Shown here one piece after another: positions 34,841 to 44,560 of a stretch of DNA of 64,000 nucleotides. Each line of letters opens with the position of its first letter. Within the stretch, counting starts at the first letter, position 1. A program made the translations under genes and the position numbers. Source of the stretch: Adiantum capillus-veneris (lineage: Eukaryota; Streptophyta; Polypodiopsida; Polypodiales; Pteridaceae); the NCBI GenBank assembly GCA_014529385.2, contig CM043953.1:112596549-112660548 (forward strand), in the 5' to 3' direction. Under the pieces are notes generated by a model that saw nothing but the letters and a program-made list of their open reading frames with translations, was not told the origin of the DNA and made no database searches.

Positions 34841-37800
34841 TCATACCGTTTGAAATGAGCTTGTCACCCTTTGAAACCAATTGTTCCAGTTGGTAATAGG
34901 TGAGGATTTTTTCCAGTAGTTTGTTATTACCCTAGGTGCCTTGTCAAGCTGCAAGGGTGGTAAGGTACTCTCCCAGGATCGAATTTGAAGTGGTTCATTA
35001 GGTGATTCTTGAACACTGGGAGGTGTGGATTCTTTTGTAGCTTCATGGAGGTCCACTACTATAGATGGAGACTGTGTAGAAGCTTTTACCTCTATGGATG
35101 TATTACAGGAGGAGCTAGAATCTTCATGGGACTCCCCCCTTCCTGAGCTAGGTGGAACAAATCGTTCTTTCTTTGGTACCCAAACTAGCTCGGGAGCGGG
35201 TGTGTAGCATTCTGTGATCTTTTTCTTTCCACGATCATTGATTCGTTTTGGAGCTACGGGATTGGGCTCACTTGGGTCAGGTGATAGGTAAGAGCACAAT
35301 CTACGTTTTGGAACCCAGATTTGATCATTTCCTTCATAGTATCCTTGGGCTTCCAATAGTCGTTTAGGAATCCAACGCAGTGTTTCTTTACATTTCTTGG
35401 AGTGAGTGGTACGTTTCTTACAAGGCTTCTGTTTTTTAGCACTAGATATGGTCACTAAAGAAGCTTTAGGGACCCACTTGTATGTTTTCTTCGTTACCTT
35501 AGGATGAGTCTTGTCGGAAGCGATATGCATTGCTTGTAGCATATTTAAGGGTACATGCATTTCATCCCCCTCAGGTGTTACCCAGGTCGTCCCCCTATTT
35601 CCCCAAGTGTCTATGGTTGATGCTAGGTGGACCCAGTCTACATTGTCTGATTCTGTCATACCCGGTAACACATCCATGTAAGGAGAATCTTGGCCAATGT
35701 CTGTATCCTTCTTACAAGTGTAACAATATTGTAGTGGGGCCGAGTGAACTGTGGTGTCAGAGCGATGATCAATAATGGTTTTACTCCCTAAGGGGTGTAC
35801 CTTACCAGTCACCAAATCCACTCTAAGGACAGAGTCTTGGAATTGCAAATAGACATGATTTTTAGACCAATCGTGAACCATTTGTGCTTCCCTCATGAAT
35901 GGTCGTCCTAAAATCATTTCATATGACATAAGGTGTTTAGAGAAATCCATTACAATGAACGTATGTCGTACCTTGTGTCCTAGAACTTTGATCTTAAGAT
36001 CCTTGAGCATCCCCATAGGTTTGGCTATGGTACCATTTGCCATCTTTACCACAATGTTAGTAACACTGAGGCGGGGTTTTCCCATGGATTCCCAACAATC
36101 TTTTGTAACGATGCTAACTCCCGCACCACCATCAAGAATTCCCTTTATAGTTAATCCCTTGGTAGTGATGGGTAGGGTCGCATTAGACTCGTCGCCTTCA
36201 AAATACTGCCCTAATTCGTTAATGGGTACCTCGATCACAGACTCGTGTCCATCTAAGTCAAGTGATTGCACATGATTTTCCTCATCAATCATAATCGAGT
36301 CAGGCCTATTTGGTTGCGCAAACTGCGGTAATCCCGTTCGTAGCTCTCCGTTAAGGAATGCTCGAAGTGCAAGGAATAACTCAGGATCTCCATACAGCTT
36401 TGCTATGATCGTGGTTCGGACCTCAGAAGACATGAAGTCCACTAGTTTGGCAACATTCATTGGTGTTTTGCAGGGTGTAGGTCCTTGACTAGGAACTGGT
36501 GAGGATGGAATCTCATATTCCTCAATGGGATCAGGTATTCCTTCGTTAAACATCCTTTCCAACAAGAAGGGTGTATGCTCACTTTCTGATGTCCTGTCCT
36601 CACTCCCTTCTTGGATGATACTAGATATGGCTAACGGTCTATGGTTCATGTGGGGTGGATGAACTTGCGTGGGAAACACTGTGTCATGAATTTTGATATG
36701 CATGGGTTCTGGTTCTAGTTTCCTTTGAGTCTCCTCCACTAAACCTCTTAGATGTTTCACCTGCTTAATCTCGTCTACTGGGTTTGGGTACGTCCCAATC
36801 TTCTTTTTACGATTCTTCCCTTTTTGCCCCTGCGGTTTATCTTGGGGGTCTTGGATTGGATTTGGAAACACTTGTGGTGTTTTCAGAGGCTCTTTATGGT
36901 TTTCTCTTATTCGGTTTTCATTTGGTTCCATGTTACGGTTTTCTTTGTCGGTCTTTCCCTTTGTGGTATTGGTTCTAGTCTCCATTGTCTCGACTGAATC
37001 TGAATCATCCTCGAGGTCATTCATATACACGGGGTCATCTCCTGTTCCTATGTTTGTTTTGGAACTTGGCTTTGAATTTTCCGTATTCTGCGACTTCTTC
37101 CTTCGTGTCTTCTTTTTCTTTGCTTGGATAATTGACGCGGTATCTCTCTCTTCGAGGATATGTCCTGGCCCTTGAAGCATGGACCGTGTAATCGCATAAG
37201 CGGGTGCGACGGGTGGTATTGGCGATGTCACACTAGCAATTTCGACCAAATTCAGGGGTGTGATTTTAGGCGCATTTGGGTTATAGGGGCATTGGGCAAT
37301 CAAGTGATCTATGCCACAACGATTACATGTGAGTATTGGCATTGCAGACGTGCTCCCTTGATTCATTTGCATCTGTGCAGCATTCTTTTGCAGCCTAATA
37401 GGGCACTCCGCTACTCGATGTGGTCCACCACACTCGTAGCATTGAAGAGGTGGCCTCCTAGCCTGGGTGTTGATATTTTGACCTCTGGATGCGAGAGCAG
37501 CAGCTTGATAAACCGGCTTGACTTGTCCCCAACAATCTTCCATGTAGTATATAGGACACTCTTCCAATGTATCAAGTCCGTAGGCAATACTAGTGTCTAT
37601 TTCCTCCTCACAACCATCTGCATAAGCATTTGATGGCTCGCAACCCACTTGGTTCATAGGGGCGACTCTTGGATGCGGGGGCTGCGGTCCTAGCACAGGA
37701 GGTGGTAACGGTGTAGCTTGTACAACATTTTGAGATCTAGGGACCATGTGTTGCGGTAGTTGCTCAACAGGTGGAGTAGGCATCAATACAGGAGCTCGAG

Positions 37801-40021
37801 GTGCATCCGTCCAGGCTACAGGTGGTCTATTTGCCATCATACGTTTGATCATTAAACAATCCTTAGCTTGGTGACCATACCTACCACATGCGTTGCAAGT
37901 TCCATTAAATTTTACTCTAAACGTAGGGCACTCACTAGTGCTATGTGGACCTAAGCAAATGGAACACCATTGTTGCTCCCTTCTTGGATACATGTGACTA
38001 TTTTGAGGGGGTCGATTATCCTTAAGAGACTCTTGGATTGCCTTGGTGAGGTCTGTCAAGAATGTCTCAAATACCTTTGGCTCATTGGCAATGGGCTTTG
38101 CAGTCATGGGTTCATACTCAATGGCTTGTGAGCTAGTGGATCTCGTGTCAGTAGACACCCTCATGCCTGCTATCATCAAGTTGTCCTCTAATTGGATTGC
38201 ATTGGCAGTGACATCTTCCCAGGTTGTGATACCTCTAATCACTAGTCCATTATAGATTCCTTCATTCCTCAACCCTCGAATGAATCGATCAAGCAGTTGG
38301 TTATTGTTGAAGCGCTCATTTACAGGGCAGCGAGAGTTTAAGTGCTTTAGACGACTAATGAAGTCCCTTACTGACTCTCCTTCCTTACGTTCGGCCTTCT
38401 GTAGCTGAGATGCTACACCCCAAAGCACACCTTCTCGTATGTACTCCTTTAGAAACAACCTTCGAAGGGTAGGGTAGATTGTTTTCTCGTCCACCCTTAG
38501 GGTCCTATACCAATCTCCAGCCTTCCCACTTAATGTCAAGCTTAAGGCATTGCACTTATGTAGTTCGTTGCGTTCCCCTAAGGAATCACATACTTGTTCA
38601 AACACTTCAATGTGTTTTCTAGCATCTTCGTCCCCATTGAATTTTTGCGTGAGTTTGGCAATTTGTACTGCCTTACTTCTAGGCTCTCTATCAGATGCAT
38701 GACGCATATTTTCCGCGATAGATCGACCTATGGTTTGAGCAAACGCTGCCAAGTCACCTATGTGAGGAGGCAGGGCCGGTGGAGGTACTCTTGGAATCAT
38801 ATGTGGGAGAGGAACGGGTACCGGTCTTGGCATATGTGTGGATGATGCAGGATATGGAACATAACCGGGCATAGGTCCACTCGGATAAGAGCTAGGGAGC
38901 GGCACTCGAGGAGCATAAACAAGTGGTACAATTGGAGGTGTGGGGGCCATGTGTGCATAAGGGGCTAGAGGCACATACGGTCGAGGCCCCATATTAGGTA
39001 CTACAACACTAGGTAGTGGCACTGCGCTAACCGTAGATGTCATCGGTACATTCTCTGTTAGGCTTATCCCTGGAGTGAGCACTGTGTTTTCCTTAATAGA
39101 GGGTTGAGCCAAGTTAGGGAAGCTAAAGTTTTCGCTCGGAGGCTCAGATTGCATAGAGACCCCAGGTGAAATGACGTAAGATGGGTCCATGGGGCTCATT
39201 AGAGGAGTCTCCATTTGTGATAGAGTAGGCTGTTGAGCCTTGCTCGTATCCAGAAATCTCATGGGGCCAGTTGAGAGTATATTTACCCCTCGGTTTTGCC
39301 TTTCTGATTGAATAATGCCATGGATAACATTACAGATCATTTTCTGTTGATCTTCGATGCTCGTGGCACTAGAGGTGGATTGTACAATCTCTATCCATCC
39401 TACATGGTAGGCGTGGCCAGAGTGTAGATCCGTCAACACCTCAGTGTGGAGGTCGTATGTCCAATGATCATTAATGAACAATCCTTCTAGAGTCGACGTG
39501 TTAATGGTTTCTTGTGAGGTAGAAGCAATGTTGCTCCCCGTGGTTTTACTTGTCACCAACGGTACTCTAGAGGGAACTTCTGAAGGAGGCAGCTCAACAG
39601 GGCCTTCTTGGTAAGAAGTTGGCAGGATATCCACATGGACACTCTTTGGGGGTGTGGGGTCCACGTGCGATGTGAAAGGAGAGTCCACTTCCCCACCCCC
39701 TTCGTGTGCTTCATTTGCATCAGGTTCCGAGCGAGTAGCTCTACCTAATGTTTCCATGAAACGGCTAAACATACTAGTACTAGGCTGTGGAGCTTCGGGA
39801 GGTGCATGGCCTTCTCTCTCAGTGTTTTGGTTAGGGTATGCTTCCATGATTTCTGAGTCGGAGGAGGAATCACTAGCGGCTATTTTAGGGTCTTGGGTGG
39901 TGCTACCTTGTGTCCCCGCTGAGGGTCTAGAGCTTATCGTGGATGGGTAATGGGTGTCCGTATGAACAGAGGCACCCTCAATATGCTCGTGTTCTAGCAC
40001 CCGCCCAGAGCGTAAGTGCAT
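34841..40021 (-). CDS. gag-pro: E3 Gag-protease polyprotein, 1726 residues
   Basis: One uninterrupted ORF starting MHLRSGRVLEHEH at 40021. Residues 1 to about 440 are Pro/Ser/Thr-rich and disordered-looking. A capsid domain follows at about 460-620 (QKFNGDEDARKHIEVFEQ, KAGDWYRTL, RKEGESVRDFISRLKHLN, AIQLEDNLMIAG). Four zinc knuckles follow: CSICLGPHSTSEC (about 690), CNACGRYGHQAKDC (about 710), CYECGGPHRVAEC (about 866) and CNRCGIDHLIAQC (about 905). A basic KKKKTRRKK patch lies near 970. The aspartic protease lies at about 1270-1380 with GILDGGAGVSIV and EMILGRPFMREAQ. The last 340 residues are unknown and include four W-[VI]-P-K motifs (about 1517, 1550, 1570 and 1615). It ends without any RT. 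Normal Gypsy Gag-protease is 500-900 residues, so this is unusually long. It should form particles that package element RNA and cut itself. Confidence 0.9.
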   Translation of the reverse strand: MHLRSGRVLEHEHIEGASVHTDTHYPSTISSRPSAGTQGSTTQDPKIAASDSSSDSEIMEAYPNQNTEREGHAPPEAPQPSTSMFSRFMETLGRATRSEPDANEAHEGGGEVDSPFTSHVDPTPPKSVHVDILPTSYQEGPVELPPSEVPSRVPLVTSKTTGSNIASTSQETINTSTLEGLFINDHWTYDLHTEVLTDLHSGHAYHVGWIEIVQSTSSATSIEDQQKMICNVIHGIIQSERQNRGVNILSTGPMRFLDTSKAQQPTLSQMETPLMSPMDPSYVISPGVSMQSEPPSENFSFPNLAQPSIKENTVLTPGISLTENVPMTSTVSAVPLPSVVVPNMGPRPYVPLAPYAHMAPTPPIVPLVYAPRVPLPSSYPSGPMPGYVPYPASSTHMPRPVPVPLPHMIPRVPPPALPPHIGDLAAFAQTIGRSIAENMRHASDREPRSKAVQIAKLTQKFNGDEDARKHIEVFEQVCDSLGERNELHKCNALSLTLSGKAGDWYRTLRVDEKTIYPTLRRLFLKEYIREGVLWGVASQLQKAERKEGESVRDFISRLKHLNSRCPVNERFNNNQLLDRFIRGLRNEGIYNGLVIRGITTWEDVTANAIQLEDNLMIAGMRVSTDTRSTSSQAIEYEPMTAKPIANEPKVFETFLTDLTKAIQESLKDNRPPQNSHMYPRREQQWCSICLGPHSTSECPTFRVKFNGTCNACGRYGHQAKDCLMIKRMMANRPPVAWTDAPRAPVLMPTPPVEQLPQHMVPRSQNVVQATPLPPPVLGPQPPHPRVAPMNQVGCEPSNAYADGCEEEIDTSIAYGLDTLEECPIYYMEDCWGQVKPVYQAAALASRGQNINTQARRPPLQCYECGGPHRVAECPIRLQKNAAQMQMNQGSTSAMPILTCNRCGIDHLIAQCPYNPNAPKITPLNLVEIASVTSPIPPVAPAYAITRSMLQGPGHILEERDTASIIQAKKKKTRRKKSQNTENSKPSSKTNIGTGDDPVYMNDLEDDSDSVETMETRTNTTKGKTDKENRNMEPNENRIRENHKEPLKTPQVFPNPIQDPQDKPQGQKGKNRKKKIGTYPNPVDEIKQVKHLRGLVEETQRKLEPEPMHIKIHDTVFPTQVHPPHMNHRPLAISSIIQEGSEDRTSESEHTPFLLERMFNEGIPDPIEEYEIPSSPVPSQGPTPCKTPMNVAKLVDFMSSEVRTTIIAKLYGDPELFLALRAFLNGELRTGLPQFAQPNRPDSIMIDEENHVQSLDLDGHESVIEVPINELGQYFEGDESNATLPITTKGLTIKGILDGGAGVSIVTKDCWESMGKPRLSVTNIVVKMANGTIAKPMGMLKDLKIKVLGHKVRHTFIVMDFSKHLMSYEMILGRPFMREAQMVHDWSKNHVYLQFQDSVLRVDLVTGKVHPLGSKTIIDHRSDTTVHSAPLQYCYTCKKDTDIGQDSPYMDVLPGMTESDNVDWVHLASTIDTWGNRGTTWVTPEGDEMHVPLNMLQAMHIASDKTHPKVTKKTYKWVPKASLVTISSAKKQKPCKKRTTHSKKCKETLRWIPKRLLEAQGYYEGNDQIWVPKRRLCSYLSPDPSEPNPVAPKRINDRGKKKITECYTPAPELVWVPKKERFVPPSSGRGESHEDSSSSCNTSIEVKASTQSPSIVVDLHEATKESTPPSVQESPNEPLQIRSWESTLPPLQLDKAPRVITNYWKKSSPITNWNNWFQRVTSSFQTV

Positions 40022-40642
40022 GTGCTTTTGATACCCTAAGGTGTCAAAAAGCTGCTCTAGGAGGCCTTGTGACTAGTTTTTAGCGTGTTTTTTGTTTGTT
40101 TTTTTGCTAGATTTTTTAGAGCGTGTCGTGGAATGGGCCGTGTGATAGCTCAAAACGAGCGTATCGGTCAGAGGGTCGTGCCGTGCTTTACAGCCCTCCG
40201 TTTGGTCACTCTATGCCCTCGGAATCCCTAAAACTGTGAATTTCCAGTAGGGAACTAGGCCCAAACTAGAAAGTCTAAGGGTGCAAGTGGGAAGAGAAAG
40301 GAGGAGAGTGGAGGACTTGTCCCACATGCTCTCATTCTCTCTTGAGGGAGTAGGGTATATATATAAGAGTGAGTCTAGTATATATCATAAGACTGAGGAC
40401 TGAGGCCTGGGCCTGGGCTTGGGCTTGGGCTTGGGCTTGGGCTTGGGCAGAAATTGAAAACGCCGAACTTGAAAATGCAGAAATTGAAAAAACACAGACA
40501 ATAGCAGAAATTGAAACTTGACAGCAATTGCAGAAAACGCAAAAAACAGAAATCTTCCACACACTCCTTCCCTGCCTTTCCTATGATAGAAATTGCATTA
40601 CAAGGAAGCGTAAAGTGCTAACCGAGCTTAGTGTAGGGCATA
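40022..40642 (-). other. E3 untranslated leader
   Basis: About 620 bases between primer site and ATG. It contains a GGGCTT hexamer array (40404-40448) and repeated CAGAAATTGAAA phrases (40448-40520), plus a TATATATATA stretch near 40352. No domain-bearing ORF. Confidence 0.75.
40404..40448 (-). repeat. GGGCTT hexamer array in E3 leader
   Basis: Seven or so units of GGGCTT (first units GGGCCT) on the plus strand, reading as AAGCCC on the element's sense strand. G-triplets every six bases could form a G-quadruplex on the antisense strand; this is an inference. Confidence 0.85.
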
Positions 40643-40660
40643 TCCCCGGTAGCGGCGCCA
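40643..40660 (-). other. E3 primer binding site, tRNA-Asp-like
   Basis: The minus strand reads TGGCGCCGCTACCGGGGA four bases after the LTR end CGCACA. It differs at two positions from the classical Asp-type site TGGCGCCGTTGCCGGGGA. Confidence 0.85.
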
Positions 40661-40664
40661 AAAA

Positions 40665-40915
40665 TGTGCGCTCCTTGCCGCACTGTCGAAGCAAGGGACT
40701 TGCCAATACACCGTATGCGAGCCACAAACGGCTCCAAGCACACAACAAGCCTAAACTAGCAAGCTCAAGAAAACAAAGGGTGTGTCACTCACCGCTCTAC
40801 GCTCGCCTTCGTGGTGGATTCCTCGCCGCGATGAAGAAGAAGCTGCAGTCGTGCCGCGCTCAACCGCTTCGCCGCCGTCGTGCCTTCGTAATGCTCGATC
40901 GCACACACACTCTCC

Positions 40916-40947
<32 letters not shown>

Positions 40948-41240
40948 AGGAGGTGAAGAAGAAGAAGATGGAGATGGAGCAAGAGCACTCTTCAATTGCA
41001 CAAATGAGAGAATGAGTAAAAATTAGGTTTAGTTGGCTTTTATAGGAGCTCACCCCATTCACACTTGGGCGCCCATGCTTAACCAACTAATCCCTTGAAT
41101 GTCCAAGTTAAAGTGCGCCTCTCATCGACGATCACTCTACCTTTCCCTATTGGTCCGACAAGCCCGGTACCTGACTCTACCAAATACATTATACACGTCC
41201 ATCGTAGGTGATGGGTGTCCGTGTGCCGTGAGGGTTAACA
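40665..41240 (-). repeat. E3 5' LTR
   Basis: 576 bp, almost identical to 32650-33225. It contains the TATA box at 41038-41044 (minus strand TATAAAA). Confidence 0.97.
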
Positions 41241-41674
41241 CTCTCTCTCTCTCACACACACACAGAGTCTGTCGAGTCATGGCTGGTGATCCCACCTAAG
41301 AAATTAGCTCTTTTCCCTCTTGCTGTTAGCCCCAACACTCAGTGGCTTGAGTAAACTTGCGTTGCACTTATACGCCCGTATAACAAAAATTATACATATA
41401 AAACATCAATATACGCCGTATCTACTCTTGCCTTGAGCTTGTACGCCTTCTGCCATGGATTTGCAGGATCAAATTTTTTTGATTGCGTCAATTCTCCATT
41501 TTGTCGATTCTTGATTTTGTAGATGTCGATGTCCATTCTTGATTCTCAATCCTCGCTTCTGTTGATCCTCGCTTTGTCGATTGCTGATTGTAAGACCAAT
41601 GCTTATTCTCCTCTCCCTCTCTCTTGTGCTAGTGTGAGCACCCTCTCTCTTTGTTTAGCCAAATAGACCTTAGT

Positions 41675-41755
<81 letters not shown>

Positions 41756-41820
41756 GGATGAATCACATGGATCATTCTCTATTTCTCAGAACACACAAAA
41801 TCTTGCAATCAATAACGTCA

Positions 41821-41888
<68 letters not shown>

Positions 41889-42074
41889 CACACACACACA
41901 CACATACAATGCGTGCAAGACATCCACAAAAAATCATTGGACTACCATCTTTGAATTGTTGAGCTCGTTGTACTTCAATAATGCAATGCAAATGTGGAAG
42001 GCCTTCTTGCAACGCTCCAATACCTTAGTGAATGGCACATCAACTTTGTCTCTCATACATACACAAAGGATGTG

Positions 42075-42160
<86 letters not shown>
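41241..42160 (+). repeat. Microsatellite-dense block between E3 and E4
   Basis: It starts with the remainder of the microsatellite E3 inserted into (41241-41263). It then holds three long compound tracts in the order (CT)n then (AC)n: 41680-41751, 41826-41911 and 42077-42160. Between them is unique noncoding DNA (for example 41264-41679, with alternating TCGATT and TTGATT phrases near 41500-41590). All Ser-Leu and His-Thr repeat ORFs here are artefacts. Confidence 0.9.
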
Positions 42161-42163
<3 letters not shown>

Positions 42164-42372
42164 GGAGCCTATCCAATAGTCTTCTAGAGAGCTTAATTTC
42201 TATTGGGTCTTTTATCAAGTGTTTAGAAATGAACTAAAATAAATTTAATATAGCCTAATTCTATTGGTCCCCCTCTATGGCCATCAATAGGATTTGAATG
42301 CACCTTGGGGGCATCTGGGCTAGGGAGCTGACATTTGTCCACTATGCCCTTTGTGTAAAGGGAGCTTGCAGG

Positions 42373-42410
<38 letters not shown>

Positions 42411-42784
42411 TATCTCATCCCCTACTAAAAGGGCTCTCCCCCTCAAGGATAGGGATGTGGGAAGACTTTTGAGTCTTCGCACAAGCATCCAATATTTCCT
42501 AAGTTTTGACCATTGGACATAGCCTTTGAATTTTGGAACCTTAGCATTTTGGAAGTCTTGATGGGCTGAACCTTAGGGTCTTTGAAGCCCATTGATGCAC
42601 ATTGCTCTTTTATAGATGGCCCCCCCTTTGGATCCATATTTTACCTCCTTTGTATCCCTACTGTAACTGGTCTGCGAGCTTAACCAATACCCTAGCTTTT
42701 TCTCCCCTGGTACTTCCCCATATTAAATGATCAGTTTAACATGAGAAAATCATTTAGGAGAATTAGATACTAGTTATTATGACA
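42161..42784 (-). repeat. E4 3' LTR, truncated
   Basis: It matches 47570-48190, including the phrase ATAGGATTTGAATGCACCTT and the (GT)n tract (42378-42410 versus 47788-47812). The plus-strand end TTATTATGACA gives the LTR start TGTCATAATAA on the element strand. Confidence 0.88.
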
Positions 42785-42800
42785 TCACCTCTCTCTTGAA
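42785..42800 (-). other. E4 polypurine tract
   Basis: The minus strand reads TTTCAAGAGAGAGGTGA right before the LTR start TGTCATAATAA. Confidence 0.7.
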
Positions 42801-43330
42801 ATCATAGTCGTCCACCACTATGGGATAGAGAAGATAAAGCCTAGTCATTAGTCCTTTTTCTAGCGGGTAGAGGACTCCTTTCTTACCCTACGACATCATT
42901 CCAGAATGGATGACTATTACATTTGGTGCTTGAGAGCTTAAGCTGCCGCAAGCATGTCTACGCATTACTACTATCAATCTTCCACAGTAGAGTGACAAGC
43001 TGTACTTGGTGTTTGGAAGACGTCATCTCCACAAACTTGATCCTAAGCATGCATACTTCTTAACATTTCTGCACAATAAAGAAAAAGAGATTCTTATAAG
43101 ACAAAAACTTTGTTCATTTTAAACATTTTACATTTGCTTACTCTAGGGAAGCATTCTAAGCATTGACAAGGTTTAGGTTATCCTTTGAATATGGGAATCC
43201 AGGTTAAACCTGTCTACTATCGTCCATATTCCCATATTCCCAAACCCATGGATATACTCTCCCATGGTGAATTAGGGATTGGCAAAGGTTGAAGCAATCC
43301 AGGTTGCTTCCCTCTATCAAACGTCTTCTT
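42801..43330 (-). other. E4 eroded integrase/3' region
   Basis: No readable integrase core. The duplicated phrase CCATATTCCCATATTCCC near 43228 stands out. The sequence should correspond to the end of pol and the 3' untranslated region after deletion. Confidence 0.5.
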
Positions 43331-44290
43331 TTAGTATACCACACATTTAGAAACATACTCTTGTATGTTTGCTTTCATGGCAGGCCAATAGAAATATGTT
43401 TCTATCCCTTTTAGGGTAGACTGAATCCCTCCATGCCCTGCATAAGGAGCAGCATGAGATTCATACGTTACTTTCTCACGTAGTGAGTTAGTAACGCATA
43501 GTTTATTGCCATAGAGAAGATAACCATCTTGTAAGGTAAATGATTCCTCTTTCTTCACTAGTGCAAGGGCTGAACTCACATCTCTAAAATCGGGATCAAT
43601 AGCGTACTCATCTATCATAGAATATAGATCATTGTGAGTTGTTATGGAAACCACATTCACTCTCGGCCGTCTTGAGAGTGCATCAGCTACTTGATTATGC
43701 TTTCCAGCAATGTGAGAAATATGAAAATGAAATTGCAGAAGGAAATTATCCCACCTCATTTGTTTGTCAGAGAGGTTGGTCTGTGTCATGAAGTACTTAA
43801 GGCTTTGGTGATCCGTCCACAGAATGAAAGGAGTCCCCAATAAGTAGTGCTTCCACGAGTCTAAGGCATGTAGAACTGCGAGGAGTTCCTTTTCATATAT
43901 GCCTAGAGCTTGCTCAATAGGGTTGAGCCTTCGAATTTCATAGGCTATGGTGTGCCCTTCTTAGAGAAAAACGGCTCCAACGCAATTACCACAAGCGTCA
44001 CATTGGACCTCAAATGGCTTTGAGAGATCCGACAGTGTAAGTACAGGTTGAGAGATAAGATTTTCAAAAGCATTGTTCTCCTTGGCAGACCATGTATACC
44101 TAACGTTTTTCTTTGTTAGGTCATGTAATGGTCCCGCAATTTGTGAGAACTTTTCTATGAAGCGTCTATATTATGCACACATACCTATAAAGTTTCTTCG
44201 TTCATGTAGATTCCTTGAATTAGGCCATCCTTTTATTACCTCTAGCTTTGATGGATCCATTTGGATGCCATCTTGAGAGATACTGAACTT
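43270..44290 (-). pseudogene. E4 RT C-terminus, RNase H and integrase zinc module
   Basis: The first part reads (with stops) as the end of chromovirus RT: ISQDGIQMDPSKLEVIKGW, then YRRFIEKFSQIAGPLHDLT (44110-44260). The connection and RNase H follow (LSKPFEVQCDACGNCVGAVF, IYEKELLAVLHALDSWKHYL, LWTDHQSLKYF), with catalytic residues D, E and D visible. After GKHNQVADALSRR comes the integrase HHCC module (HAAPYAGHGGIQSTL ... stretch ending SKCVVY) and a trace of GLLQPLPIP. The open part is 43840-43331. RNase H is complete in sequence but cannot be expressed because of upstream breaks. Confidence 0.85.
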
Positions 44291-44560
44291 AAAGTAGATT
44301 TGCCTTTTAGGGAATTTAACATTGGCAGCCATGCGATCAAACCATGGTCCTCCTTGTCCACATAGCTTTGGACATGGAGGCTCAATTTTCCAATTAAGGT
44401 AGTGACTGAAGCTTCCTCCCCCTTGAAGGAACCATCAGTTGGTAGGACATCTCCCATTTCATAGGCTTGGATGCCTAGCTTGGCGGCCAACTCTGTGGAT
44501 ATGAAATTGTGAGTAGAACTAGGGTCAAAAAGAATAAGAGAATCATGTTCTCTTACCGTT
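44291..44560 (-). pseudogene. E4 aspartic protease, fused to RT remnant
   Basis: The minus strand reads LILFDPSSTHNFISTELAAKLGIQ, the usual chromovirus protease motif in which D-S-G has become D-P-S, so the active-site glycine is lost. The domain runs to about 44310. The sequence then jumps within a few codons to the C-terminal RT block, showing a deletion of roughly 1 kb or more compared with a full chromovirus. Confidence 0.78.

Larger units (their letters stand above)
32650..41240 (-). mobile_element. E3: young, intact Gag-protease-only LTR element
   Basis: An 8591-bp element on the minus strand with two 576-bp LTRs. By eye these differ by one substitution (near 32885 versus 40900) and by microsatellite length. 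All structural parts are present: TG...CA LTRs, Asp-like primer site, polypurine tract, LTR TATA box, and a flanking CTCT(T/C) duplication. The interior holds one 1726-codon ORF with Gag and protease, then 1.6 kb without coding potential. No RT, RNase H or integrase is present, and the youth of the copy argues that pol was absent when it inserted. It would have to be mobilised by enzymes supplied in trans, yet keeps a complete Gag-protease gene. Confidence 0.92.

Noticed and set aside
36752-39950. Plus-strand ORFs opposite the E3 polyprotein
   Set aside because: They are antisense shadows of the long minus-strand ORF.
34841-40021. The 1726-codon ORF considered as a host gene
   Set aside because: It lies inside LTRs with primer site and polypurine tract and carries Gag capsid, zinc knuckles and retropepsin, so it is a retroelement protein.
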